The notes beneath the pieces were generated by a model that was not told the origin of the DNA, did no database searches, and saw nothing but the letters and a program-made list of their open reading frames with translations. DNA of 64,000 nt from Spongospora subterranea f. sp. subterranea. Lineage: Eukaryota > Endomyxa: Phytomyxea > Phytomyxea > Plasmodiophorida. The stretch spans positions 62,001 to 126,000 of the forward strand of contig JAUGWO010000228.1 in NCBI GenBank assembly GCA_049724395.1. The letters run 5' to 3'. The first letter of the stretch is position 1, and the number at the start of each line of letters is the position of its first letter. This document shows, piece after piece, positions 21,901-31,294 of this stretch. A program made the position numbers and the translations under genes.

Positions 21901-22732
21901 TTTTGTGGCTGTTCAAAAAAGACGCAAGACTGGTCAAAGGAACGAGTTCCAGAATATTTCCATGAAACGTGTTCCCTTGACTTTTGCTTCTCAATGGCCA
22001 ATACCGAAGTTCCCTAGTCTAGATATGCACTCAAGGACCTTGGAAGCACCACTCGCTGACGTTGAATGTTTCGACGACCGCCTGAGGAGAGGACAGACAC
22101 CGAAGAAGGATCGCTCTACCGTCCGAAGTGCCGTCGCGTTTGCCATTGACAATTACTTTCAACAATTCCATAATCGTCGTCCAGACAGCCAAAGTGGGCT
22201 GTCTTCTCAGACAGGCGAGGTTGTCGAATTTATACTGGACCATATTGATGAGACCTTGATATCATGTTTCAAATTTGCTGCTATGACTCGGATCGAACGA
22301 CAACTTCTCCTATCGTCTGAACCCAAAGATTTCGAATTAAAGTTCTCGTCTTGGGTAGGCCGAACTTTGGCGCTTATGTCAATTGTATTTCGGTCTACAT
22401 TTTTAAAAGGATATCATCATGCTGTTCTGAGGCTGTTCTGGAATGCATCTGTGAAACTGCTGGAACTGCATGGAGCCAAATCTCCGGACTATATGAATTG
22501 CTTGAGAGTTCATATTCTGGACAAATTAGCATATGATACATCAAAAAACAAAGGCACTCTTCAATGGAATAGAAATGAACGTGTTGGTACAAGTTTGATT
22601 CGACGCCTGTATGGTGTTCTGTTTCGCATTGCCTGTACGATGGCGGGAGCTGCTGATAGTGACGTCTGCAACAAGAAAGTTGCAAACATCAGTTGTAATC
22701 GGACCAATCGGAGACCAACGAAAAAAAAATAA
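18953..22732 (+). CDS. Large secreted repeat protein, 1259 residues, function unknown
   Basis: One open frame. The ATG at 18953 begins MIWRLLLFLLSFHADLS, a signal peptide. Residues ~30-300 contain degenerate copies of a Ser/Pro/Gln-rich motif. From 19838 come six near-identical 71-residue units (DQPEFQSTANPSSQ ... DWCDT ... VPFSSGSKTLP), each with two Cys. Two larger 147-residue units follow (21116-21556 and 21557-21997) that add a basic KRRKTGQRNEFQN segment. The C-terminal ~240 residues are non-repetitive and helical (ILDHIDETLISCFKFAAMTR; RRLYGVLFRIACTMAGAA), with faint resemblance to the domain of the secreted paralogs, and the protein ends in a Lys-rich tail. No transmembrane segment follows the signal. 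The architecture resembles surface or secreted repeat proteins of parasites. That role is inference. Confidence 0.75.
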   Translation: MIWRLLLFLLSFHADLSTQVPGNSEVRYDNLHDYTKDWADQVPFEESQAPGTTPFPFSSESGILSHQREYQSAANPYSQLVACSTRNSDQKLSNIPVVNTSPGIGEFFLYNSLPNCIENLPDYGLLRESHAPGTISFPFSSGSVTLPDQPVCQSMTNPYFQNVACSTRNSDQNLSNIHVVNSSPDNGECLYNSLPNYIGTASFTFSCGSGILWNQPECQSTANPSSENVACSARDSYETSSGIPVVTSSSCIIDPLYNTLSNFVKDWANQDRFQESQDSGTTSFPISSESGSLPDHPVCQSTANPSSQIIIACSTQDTDQPSTSDWCDTVLQPDYNDNLAPELVILKSQSPGTFSVPFSSGSKTLPDQPEFQSTANPSSQIIIACSTQDTDQTSTSDWCDTLWADCNDNLAPELVMPKSQPPGTFSVPFSSGSKTLPDQPEFQSTANPSSQIIIACSTQDTDQTSTSDWCDTLWADYNDNLAPELVILKSQSPGTFSVPFSSGSKTLPDQPEFQSTANPSSQIIIACSTQDTDQTSTSDWCDTLWADCNDNLAPELVMPKSQPPGTFSVPFSSGSKTLPDQPEFQSTANPSSQIIIACSTQDTDQTSTSDWCDTLWADYNDNLAPELVMPKSQPPGTFSVPFSSGSKTLPDQPEFQSTANPSSQIIIACSTQDTDQTSTSDWCDTLWADYNDNLAPEPVIPKSQSPGTFSVPFSFGSGTLPDQPEFQSTANPSSQIIIACSTQDTDKTSTSELCDTVRTDYNDNLAPEVVIPKSQSPGTVSVPLSTDEILFSQQFGQAKSSQWFETADCSTRNSGRTLNDNGNVGAFSDNKKNSDDFVAVQKRRKTGQRNEFQNTPMKRVPLTFAALPDHPEFQSTANPSSQIIIACSTQDTDQTSTSELCDTVRTDYNDNLAPDVVIPKSQSPGTVSVPLSTDEILFSQQFGQAESSQWFETADCSTRNSDRTLNDNGNVGAFSDNKKNSDDFVAVQKRRKTGQRNEFQNISMKRVPLTFASQWPIPKFPSLDMHSRTLEAPLADVECFDDRLRRGQTPKKDRSTVRSAVAFAIDNYFQQFHNRRPDSQSGLSSQTGEVVEFILDHIDETLISCFKFAAMTRIERQLLLSSEPKDFELKFSSWVGRTLALMSIVFRSTFLKGYHHAVLRLFWNASVKLLELHGAKSPDYMNCLRVHILDKLAYDTSKNKGTLQWNRNERVGTSLIRRLYGVLFRIACTMAGAADSDVCNKKVANISCNRTNRRPTKKK
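19838..21997 (+). repeat. In-frame tandem repeats: six 213-bp units then two 441-bp units
   Basis: Unit starts, marked by GATCA(A/T)CCAG, fall at 19838, 20051, 20264, 20477, 20690, 20903 and 21116 (213-bp steps), then at 21557 (441-bp step). The central units differ by only a few bases, for example DCND against DYND, which points to recent expansion or homogenisation. All units keep the reading frame. Confidence 0.95.
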
Positions 22733-23178
22733 TAATGAGGCAGTCCACTAGAACTACTCAACACGAATACAACTGAATCTCCGAACAGCATTATGATTCT
22801 TTTGATGACCTGAACGACCATAGTGTTCGTAACAAGTTGACATAGCCACCACCTTTGCCTCCTTCTGTCGTATACGTCGCTAAAAGCATTGCTAGTCGGC
22901 CAAAAGAATGTTGGAAACTGGTTCGGAGTGATCTCGCATACAATAGATGTTGGTGATTTCCATACGCTGATGGTTTCAAGTGCCGTTGCGTTCACAGATG
23001 CATACTCTGATCGAGTTAAAAAAATCATTCCGGTCGTCATGAGGAAATGTTGTGATCGTGATTCAGGAGTTTTTCATCTGGCCTAATTATTTGTCAACTC
23101 AATCCTAATCGCTGCCATTTGCTGTCACGTTCGCCCGTTGATTCGGGCAGTCAGAATGAACGATACCAGTATCAAATA
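22733..23178. other. 3' flank of the repeat-protein gene
   Basis: No gene supported. A plus-strand frame at 22889-23086 and a long minus-strand frame at 22561-23040 overlap each other and the gene's 3' end. Neither has a motif. Confidence 0.3.
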
Positions 23179-25073
23179 CTCCCTCCGTCCCATAAAAACC
23201 TGTCGAAAAACAGTAATGCGCCAACTTAAGGTCAATTTTCATCAGATTTTTTTGCTTCAAGTTGCGTCAGCCGCATGCCTGAAATCCAGATGTAAGAGTG
23301 TTGAAATGATATTTTTTGAATTTTTTTTCATTGCGTAATTCATGGCGAAATATGCGATTTTGTACGTCAACCAAGACGGACACTGAACTCGACAAAGGTT
23401 CGACAATTTAACTGATACAGGGATATTTTTTGTGATCCTAGATAGGCAAATTGACGCAGAATCCGACTATATTTGTTTGTAAAATTAGCGAGCAACTTGA
23501 AACTGCTGTAGGCCAGTTTGAAGATGGGCAATCCAGAATATTCCCAATTGATAGGTGAGACATTGACCATGATGGGACCTCCGTCAGGATCACCTATCAC
23601 ATGTTACAAATATCTATTGATCATGTTGTTGATAAAGTATGAGATGTAATGTGGGACATGTGCCGTACCTCATTACATAGGAGTATTGTCTTTCATCATC
23701 AATCATGGATATCTCTGCCAGAGAGAGAAAATGTATTTTGACTAGTGATCAACGCCTGGCTGTTTTCCACTTTCTTGCAACAAGAAAAAAAGGATCCTGA
23801 CGGTTCTCACGAATTGATGAAAGGCACTGTCCCTGCCGCTGCTGCACTTTTCCAAGTGACCGAAGCTACCATCCGGAAAATTTACAATCGCGGCCGTCAA
23901 TCTTTGGCCGAAGGAAATTTGATTCCCGACGTGGCAGCTCGACAATCTGGCAGATCTGGTCAAAAACAAAGTGTGGATTTGGATGTGGAGGCCATCTCCG
24001 CAATCCCGTTGACATTACGTCAAAATATTCGCACAATGGCACACAACTTGAAAATTTCCAAAAGCACACTACATCGCCGTATCAAGGAGCAAACAATCAT
24101 CAAGCCACACACCAGCGCTATCAAACCAACGTTGAACGAAAAGAACCGCCTGGATCGTGTGCTGTACTGCATTTCCCACCTGAACTTCAATCCACTGCGC
24201 AATGAGTATTCGTTCGACGCCATGTTCAACACGATCCATATCGATGAAAAATGGTTCTACTTGACGAAAGCAAGCAATCGCTATTATTTGGCAGCAGGGG
24301 AGGAACCTCCACATCGCACGGTCAAAAGCAAGAGTTTTATTAACAAGGTGATGTTCATTGCGGCGGTCGCAAGACCACGGTACGATTCATATACCCAGAG
24401 AATGTTTGACGGAAAATTAGGTATTTGGGCTTTTGTTCAAGCCGAACCTGCGAGAAGGAATAGTAAGAACAGGCGAGCAGGAACAATGGAAACCAAAGCT
24501 ATCACTTCCATTGGAAGAGTAGAGATCACCAATATGATGACAGCAACCGTTTTTCCGGCAATTGCAGAAAAATGGCCTCGGGGATCGGCAGGAAAGATTT
24601 ATTTACAGCAGGATAATGCTAAACCTCATGCTCGAGGAGATGACCCACCATATCAGCAGCATTAAAAGCTCTAAAGGAACAAGGATGTGAAATTCAAATA
24701 TGCCAACAGCCGGCTAACAGCCCGGATTTAAATGTGCTAGATCTTGGATTCTTCCGCGCTATCCAGAGCTTACAACATCAACTGCCTCAGAGCGGAATAG
24801 ATGACCTTATTCGTGCAACAGAGAAGGCGTTCATGGAGATTGAATCAACGGCGTTGATCAATGTCTTCTTAACCCTGCAAGGGTGCATGCTTGAGGTAAT
24901 GACTTGCAACGGAGGCAATAATTACAGGATACCACACATGGGGAAGGCGAAGCTAATCAGATCTAATGCACTTCCGACTTCGTTGAATTGCCCAGTCGAA
25001 GTCGTTACCCAAGCCCATAGGTTTTATGGGACAAGAATTAAGTCCGTTTCGATAGGTTTTTATGGGACGAATG
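23179..25073 (+). mobile_element. mariner-like DNA transposon with Stowaway-like inverted termini
   Basis: The left end after TA at 23177-23178 reads CTCCCTCCGTCCCATAAAAA. The right end before TA at 25074-25075 is, inverted, CATTCGTCCCATAAAAACC. So about 20 bases are shared and a TA target duplication is present, as for Tc1/mariner. The inner ends also agree roughly (CCTGTCG against CCTATCG), and the right end holds a second, inner copy of the TCCCATAAAACC motif. The element encodes a mariner transposase with frameshifts. The first ~500 bp (23200-23700) are non-coding. The CTCCCTCCGT start is the hallmark of plant Stowaway and related mariner elements. Confidence 0.85.
23706..25030 (+). pseudogene. 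mariner transposase, frameshifted
   Basis: The likely original start is the ATG at 23706 (MDISARERKCILTSDQR). The frame breaks near 23785 in an A-rich run, then runs open in the frame of 23745-24665. It shows a helix-turn-helix N-terminus (AAALFQVTEATIRKIYNRGR; MAHNLKISKSTLHRRI), the catalytic HIDEKWFYL (first Asp) and QQDNAKPHA (second Asp). A second frameshift at about 24640 is followed by NSPDLNVLDLGFF (third catalytic position, the plant/oomycete mariner type) and ends with NNYRIPHMGK. All three acidic motifs survive, but the two frame breaks make it inactive. It would have cut and pasted its own element at TA sites. Confidence 0.85.
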
Positions 25074-25189
25074 TATTATAATTGGTAGGATCATATTGGT
25101 ACGGTAGTACAGGGGTAGAAGCGTTCATAACTTAATACTCCCCTTCGCTTTTAACCTTTGTCAGTATTATGATATCTGCATAATGGATG

Positions 25190-26400
25190 ATTTAAATCTT
25201 TTGAATTCAGGTTAGTGAATATGTCCGCCATCATATCTGTTGTTGGACAATAGATGATTTCTATTTCCCTTTGTTGCACCTTTTCGCGAACGAAATGATA
25301 TCGAACATCGATATGCTTAAATCGTTGGTTCGAGCAATTGTTCTTTCGAGAAAAATAGCGCCCTGATTATCCTGGTATAGTGGAGTAATCATCGAATCTT
25401 TAAATTGATTTAACTCCTTCAGCAAATCGCGGATCCAAATAATCTCCCTTGTGGCGTCGCTTGCGGCCATATATTCCGCTTCAGTTGTTGAAAGTGCAAC
25501 TAAATGTTGCTTTCTGGACTTCCATATAACGGGATTGCCTCCCACTTGGATCAGTAGACCTGTGGTTGATCGTCGATCAAGAGTGTCCATCGCGTAATTG
25601 CTGTCGGCCCATCCTGTGATATCAGTTGAGCTCCCCTTGAACACCAAGCCGTCATTCGGGGTCGTGTTCAGGTATTTGAGAATCCTTTGCGCAGCTTTCC
25701 ATAGTGCTTTGGTTGGTTTCGACACATGCCTGCTGATATTGTTAACTGCAAATGCAATATCAGGACGTGTCCCGTAAGCGATGTAGGATAAACTTCCAAT
25801 GATTTCGCAAATGGGATACTTATCAGTAATCTCCTCGTCCTCGTTTAAATCATAAATAGTTGTCATTGGTGTGGTGACTGGTTTGCAGTTTTCCTGCTTG
25901 AAACGCTGGATGACCTCTCTTATGTATTTTTCTTGCGATAGTCGGATCGTGCCATCTAAACAACGGATCTTCATACCGAGAAATGTATCGGCTTCCCCTA
26001 GGTCTTTCATCTTGAATGATGACCGTAGTACTGCTGAAATCTTCGTAATTTCAGTGTCGTCGTCGCCGGTGATTAGTAGATCATCGACATAGATACCTAT
26101 GATTGTCAATTGATTCTCCCGGGATTTGTACCAAATGCATGGTTCCTTGGTTGATTGCGCGAATTGACTTTCCCTTAACTTGCTAAACAGGGTCGTTTGC
26201 CATTCGCGACCGGCCTGCTTCAGACCGTATAAGGCTTTTTCTAGTAGACATACTTTATGTTCCTCGCCCTGCTTGAGGAATCCGTCCGGTTGGTATATGT
26301 AGATAGGATTAGTTAGAGGTGCATTTAGATATGCAGTTGTGAAATCCTTCTGATAAATCTTCCAGTGGTTGGCGGCGACAAATCGCCCCGAAGCAGAGCA
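25190..26400 (-). mobile_element. Ty1/copia pol fragment: reverse transcriptase and RNase H
   Basis: On the minus strand the frame at 25261-26109 carries IGIYVDDLLITGDD (the copia RT active site YVDD), MKDLGEADTFLGMKI, the GSLSYIAYGTRPDIAFAVN connection and RNase H with GWADSNYAMD, STTGLLIQVG, LSTTEAEYMAASDA and YQDNQGAI. Upstream (26110-26400), in another frame, are TTAYLNAPL, the conserved DVxTAFLNG-type motif, and KALYGLKQAGREW. Downstream, after a 1-base shift near 25320, is the KHIDVRYHFVREKV motif. So there are at least two frameshifts and no gag, integrase or LTRs. It is a fragment of a copia element, otherwise well conserved. Confidence 0.95.
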
Positions 26401-27339
26401 TACTGAGCGTATTGGGGTTCATTCGATATTCAATCACACAAATAATTTACAATCTGGAAGTTACGGATTTTTTTGCGAACCCGATGGAAAGCGATTCTGC
26501 CCGTGAGACCACAACATTCACACATTTTTTAGATGTGGAGTCGTGCAGTTTTGTTGGACGTTTTGGCCAACCTGGGTTATGATAAATCAAGACTGCACAC
26601 ATACTGCTTCGTGTGCGCTTGAAGTTTCAGTGTTTTCATTATTGCTTGAATAGCATTTGAAGGACTGTATCAGTATTTTCAAAAGCCACTAGCCTCTCAA
26701 TCAATACATTTCTCAAATATTTAAATCAAATACTGCTTAGCTGTGGCGGGAATGATCAATTTGCTAGGGCGAACACCATGTGACCAGATTCAAAAGATAT
26801 ACTTTGTCCGATATATTACGGCCGCACCATTTCACCAAATGTCGGAATAAGTGACAATCATTCGGATCGAGTTTGATTCTTATCGAGACAGAAGACTGAG
26901 AAATTCGTTTAGGATTCGAAAGTAATCACCAATATCGTCAGGCTAACCAAGGTTGTCCACCTAAACAAACGGCTCCTTTGAATGAATGGTCCCAACGTGT
27001 CAGGGACTGAGCTAGGCTTTTGGGATCCCATCGGGTCGTGTCGGGTACTGGAAGGGGTGCACGAACAAAATCCTGAAAAATGTAATAACGCCAGTATTAA
27101 AATCGGTCAAGGTAACGGGCGGGCGGACGGGCTTGAAGGCAGGGAACTGGCGAAGGAGAAGCGCGGAAAGGGAACGGGCGAACCGAGGAGCGAGGATTGC
27201 CTTTAAAGCAACTATTGCTCATTTATGATCAATTTTATTTAACTCGCCTCTCGCTCAGGGGTGCAGATACGATGTTATCGGTATTGAATTGTTAACAAGC
27301 TAAGTTGTCCTTCTTTTGAGCAATTGACTTAGATTAGAT
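26401..27339. other. Intergenic, nothing recognised
   Basis: Short frames only. A glycine- and arginine-rich frame at 26982-27206 lies in a locally GC-rich patch, without a motif. Confidence 0.3.
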
Positions 27340-28610
27340 CAGCGTTTGTTTGGCGCAAGGGTAAATGTTCGGCCTGTATCAAGGCTGGTGCAAGTCCAAT
27401 TAAACAATCATCGCGCTGGAAGCTCAGCATCGCAAAGCAGTCCAACGATTTTAAAGGTCATCAGAATTTGTTTTCGCAAATTTTTCAGTCTCCGACCGTT
27501 GACAACAAGTATGGGTTTTACAAGCCATCCTCGGTATTCAACTTTGACCAGGTACTCGAGCACATAATGCGAGAAACAGCTTTTAACTCGTCTATTCTAG
27601 TTCCCATTGCCTTTCATCTGTGAAGGTGATCAAAGAACTGTAGACAATAAGGTTGCTGAGCGTTTTTGGGTTCGGCAGCCACGTTCCGGTTATGACAAAC
27701 GATAATGCACCTTGCATCTAACTCTTTGTGCGGATTCTCAATCGCCGTAACCAAAACCTATGATTGTCTTTCGAGGTGCCAGGACCATGATTATGAATTC
27801 GAGCGAAATCAGTGAATGGGTGCTTTATCGCATTTCAAAATAAAAGTAAAAATTCATGGTTGTTTTTTAGGATCCTCGCGTAAGTGTCCTGTTTCAGGCA
27901 AACCCGTGGGTAGAGAGGCTTACTGGAATTAATATCGTGAAATTATATCTACAAGACCCTGTTTTCAACAGGATCGTGCAGAGAGCCGCCTATCTCTGTG
28001 TGATAACCTAGGCACATCAAAACTCTGATTTCTGCAGTTCAATGGAGAAGTTTGGGCAAATTAATGTACTTCCCTCCAAACGGTTACACATATGATTCAA
28101 CCAAGTATGTAAAGAAACAGAAATTTGACCTGAAAACTGTAGTCGGGTTGAACTCAACAAAGAACTAGAAAACCAGGATCTTCTATCCAAGTGGGCTGAT
28201 TTGAAATTCAGCGCTACAGAGCGTCGTGTCCTGATTACGAAGTGGGTTGGGAACGCCTTTGGCGAAATAATCAAGCTTGGTCGCGTTCATCGATACTTCG
28301 AGAAAACAGGCGGCCTTCTAAGAATCGATGGCTAATTTAATCGAATCAACATACAGGGTCTACCTGATTAGCGGTTTGAACCGCAACCCAAATTTATCAT
28401 TAATCTTTCATCAGAAGACAATGTGTCTGGTTCTGAGAGCAGTTTTACGGATGATGAGTCAGATATTTCTGAAGGAGACGATTCGGATGTCGAGTTGATT
28501 GGCGGTAACTCGTTTCCTCTCACTGCGATCCCAGCTGAAGAAACAGTGTTATTATATCGAAACTCAACAAGGAGCCATGAGTACGTGGTATCACATGTGT
28601 CCTGACCGGG
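27340..28610 (+). pseudogene. DDE transposase relic (pogo/CENP-B-like superfamily)
   Basis: In shifting plus-strand frames the order is: a VFNFDQV motif near 27535 (first catalytic Asp context); then RFWVRQPRSGYDKRQCTLHL and PMIVFRGAG near 27665-27780, typical of the (V)WVxQPGxGxDKRQCT...FRGKG block seen in fungal and oomycete DDE transposases; VSVLFQANPWVERL near 27880; a YFPPNGYTY stretch near 28065 (the LPPN motif before the third acidic residue); and a C-terminal helical region ending in an acidic tail (SDISEGDDSDVEL). Several stops intervene, so the gene is dead. The family assignment rests on motif order and has not been tested by a search. Confidence 0.55.
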
Positions 28611-29049
28611 CAACAGGTACATGGACACGAGGTACCACAATACAGTATGGTAGGTCTGATTAAGGAGATTTTGGATCAACAAGAATCGTGGGAACAGATA
28701 AATTTGGAGAACCAATTGGTATTGGGTCGTATTCATATTTCGAAAAATCGCAAGTAAAATTCTCAAATAATTCCAAATAATGAGGCATTTTGGCATGAAA
28801 TTGTTCTTGAATGATTAAGGCCTTACAAAAAAATATCACTTTGAGTGCAAACCTGAAAACACGAGAACCTGACATGATTTTCCAAACATCGCGATATATT
28901 CTCCCACTTGACAAGGTTTGTTCAACCATTAACAATTACATAACTGTTTTCCTCTACGTAACCAGCTGAGCGGTTTATTATCATGGGGTTGTTTGTTTTT
29001 GGTCATCCACGATTTTCGAAGTGGTCTCCCAGGAATTGTAAACTCTATT
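28611..29049. other. Intergenic, nothing recognised
   Basis: Short overlapping frames without motifs lie between the DDE relic and the Ty3 relic. Confidence 0.3.
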
Positions 29050-29488
29050 TTCGGGTTTCAGGCCGGGATGCAAGAGGGTCTCGGAAGTTAATGGTAAATG
29101 TAATCCAGACAAGTGTCAACTGAAGTGAAGTGGACTGGTCGTGTTATCTCTCAGAAAACAAATTTCGTCCGATCCAAAGCTTATTGAGCCCTTGAGGAAT
29201 ATGCCAATACCTCGAACGGTTGTCAATCTGTGAACGCATCAAATCCTCGGTCGCTCTTGTTCAGTCATTGACTAACAATATTTTTGTTTGGCTAATCGTC
29301 CAGACAAGGAAATTTTTGATGCTGACGATGGTTTTGGAAGGTAGACGATAAAGTCTGGGTGCCTGAAGATACCACTCTATTAACTTGTATATGTGTTATT
29401 GGTGTTTCGAATCGACCGTTGCTGCTATTAGGCGATATTTCTGGTGGATCAGTTCAATTCTTACTTTGGAGGCGTTTGTCATTTCATG

Positions 29489-29497
29489 CCTTCTTTG
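29489..29497 (+). repeat. MULE target-site duplication, left
   Basis: CCTTCTTTG, identical to 31286-31294 and immediately outside the inverted terminus. Confidence 0.9.
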
Positions 29498-29600
29498 CGG
29501 GAAATCTTTCTGTCCGCCGGCGGACAGACTGGATTCTGTCCGCCAGTACCCTATGTGACGAGACTGGCGGATGGAAAGGATTCTGTCCGCCAGTAGGGTG
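29498..29600 (+). repeat. MULE terminal inverted repeat, left
   Basis: 103 bp, inverse of 31183-31285. The two differ mainly where ACTGGATT on one side is AATCCAGT on the other, as if a small inner segment had flipped between short internal palindromes (GTCCGCCGGCGGAC). The termini also contain three GTCCGCC(A/G)G sub-repeats. Confidence 0.9.
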
Positions 29601-29892
29601 CACTGTAGCAAGGTTGCGCACAGTTGTTCCACTATGTTCCAGAACAATAGTCCATTGATACAGCGCGTTCTGGCGGAGGTATCGCAGCTCAGACGGGAAT
29701 ATCATTGACTTCATGGCGGCAAATGCGATTCAGTTACACAATAAATGTAAATAATTGGCCCTGACACTGCACCTTCCGCATTAAGAAAAACGATTTGAGC
29801 ACAGCACAGAGAAATTGAATCTTTAATCTGTAAAATGTATTTATTCATTGTGTAACAATGCATTCGCAGCCATGAAGACAATAATGTCCTCG

Positions 29893-31034
29893 TCAGAACT
29901 GCGATCTGCTTTGGTTTGTGGAGCCTCCGTCAGCAAAGCGCTGTATCAGTGGAATATTGTTCGATTCTGAGCAGGTGTCATCGGACGAACAGTCTGCGAC
30001 GACTTCCACAATGTGTGCAGTCTTAATTAATTGCTGCACCGGTTTTACCCAAAAAGGACACCGGCCACCTGAACGGTGATCCTTGGCGGTCAATCCGTGC
30101 TCTTTACAGGTTTTGCAGTGTCTTGCCTTCTTGGTTGAATGCCTAGTTTGTAGAGCTGACCGATTTACGAGTTCGTCGTTCGAACGCCGCCCGCGCTTCT
30201 TGACACTTTTGGCAATCGGCGCTCGAATACTGGCAAAACCAGACGGCACCGCTTCGATAGATGATTCGACTGGCACTGGTTCTTTTGAGTCGATACATAG
30301 AGCGTTGAAGGCCATAATTGTCCGTTTGAATGCAGCGACACTGGTCTGCCCGATTTGAACGACTTCCTTGGCGGCTTGCATTAAATGGCGGTAATGGAAG
30401 TTCACCTCGGGCACTGTGATTTGGGCATATGCGTCATCGTAGACAGACGGCACAACTGCCGACGTGCCTACATTGAAGATGGCGTTAGTCAGAGGCGATA
30501 TGTTCGGGTTGACGCGGCAGTATGCAATTTGCCATAACGGGTGTTGATCAAGACGCCATCGGGGAGTCAGATACTTTACATCCATGGGATCGACGTTCAT
30601 AGCAGAGCACACGGCAGCAATGTGTCGACATGGGATTCGGCAACACGCAAAGTCAGGACACGAACATAAGGGGATGACATCCATCGTCTTGATTAGGACA
30701 CGGTGAGCGGTGGCCACATTGTCGGCAGAAGATACAGTGAAAACAACGTCCCATACACCTTCGTGTTCATCAATTGGAGTGCTGCAGTAGCGGAATTGCT
30801 GACCCCATAATTCAATGAAAAACGATTTTTCGTGTCAAACTCGATCATGGTGCCGTTTTCCCTTGCCATCTCTTGGAAAGGTTTTGTAAACGCAGACCAG
30901 TTACCGGTAAAGGGTGCAATTGCCAGAACGGCGTTTAAGGGTTCCGTGAGATGCGGCGCGTTTGCGGAACAAGGGGTATCAGGGATCGGCTGACGCCTGT
31001 TCTGCGTCATGTGCGGGTGGAGCTTCTGGGACAC
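29893..31034 (-). pseudogene. SWIM zinc-finger MULE transposase C-terminus, truncated and frameshifted
   Basis: Two overlapping minus-strand frames. The upstream one (30693-31034) starts with MSQKLHPHMT and carries FTKPFQEMARENG and FSLNYGV. The downstream one (29893-30717) carries a SWIM domain, CSCPDFACCRIPCRHIAAVC (CxC...CxH), followed by a stretch with PLWQIAYCRVNPNISPLTNA. A basic linker (KKRGRRSNDE) and a second zinc knuckle (CKTCKEHGLTAKDH...CP) come next. The two frames need one shift near 30740. SWIM fingers bind DNA or protein and sit downstream of the DDE core in MuDR-type transposases. That core is absent here, so the product could at most bind, not cut. The coding direction is opposite to the host Ty3 relic. 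Confidence 0.8.
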
Positions 31035-31182
31035 AGCTGCGTCATAGACTGGTAAAGTCTCCGGGACAATCGGCAGTTTGGGACGAGATTCCGCAAGAAT
31101 CCGAACATTTTATTTTTACAGTTGACTGGTCGTCTCGTGAGGGTGACCAACTGACCATACACGAGCGCAACCTGACAACTAC

Positions 31183-31285
31183 CACCCTACTGGCGGACAG
31201 AATCCTTTCCATCCGCCAGTCTCGTCACATAGGGGACTGGCGGACAGACTGGATTCTGTCCGCCGGCGGACAGAAAGATTTCCCG
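31183..31285 (-). repeat. MULE terminal inverted repeat, right
   Basis: 103 bp, inverse of 29498-29600, ending GATTTCCCG at the insertion boundary. Confidence 0.9.
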
Positions 31286-31294
31286 CCTTCTTTG
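31286..31294 (+). repeat. MULE target-site duplication, right
   Basis: CCTTCTTTG, identical to 29489-29497. Confidence 0.9.

Larger units (their letters stand above)
29498..31285 (-). mobile_element. Mutator-like element (MULE), 1788 bp, with 9-bp target duplication
   Basis: Both ends carry 103-bp inverted repeats (29498-29600 and 31183-31285) beginning CGGGAAATCTTTCTGTCCGC. Directly outside lie identical 9-bp sequences CCTTCTTTG at 29489-29497 and 31286-31294. Long termini and a 9-bp duplication are the classic signature of Mutator elements. Inside, on the minus strand, is a SWIM zinc-finger gene like the C-terminal part of MULE transposases, but without a visible DDE catalytic core. So this is an internally deleted copy that would depend on a full-length relative. 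The insertion sits in a Ty3 integrase. Confidence 0.9.

Noticed and set aside
22561-23040. 159-codon minus-strand frame overlapping the end of the large repeat protein
   Set aside because: It is antisense to the clearly coding C-terminus of the gene at 18953 and has an unlikely hydrophobic and aromatic composition typical of shadow frames.
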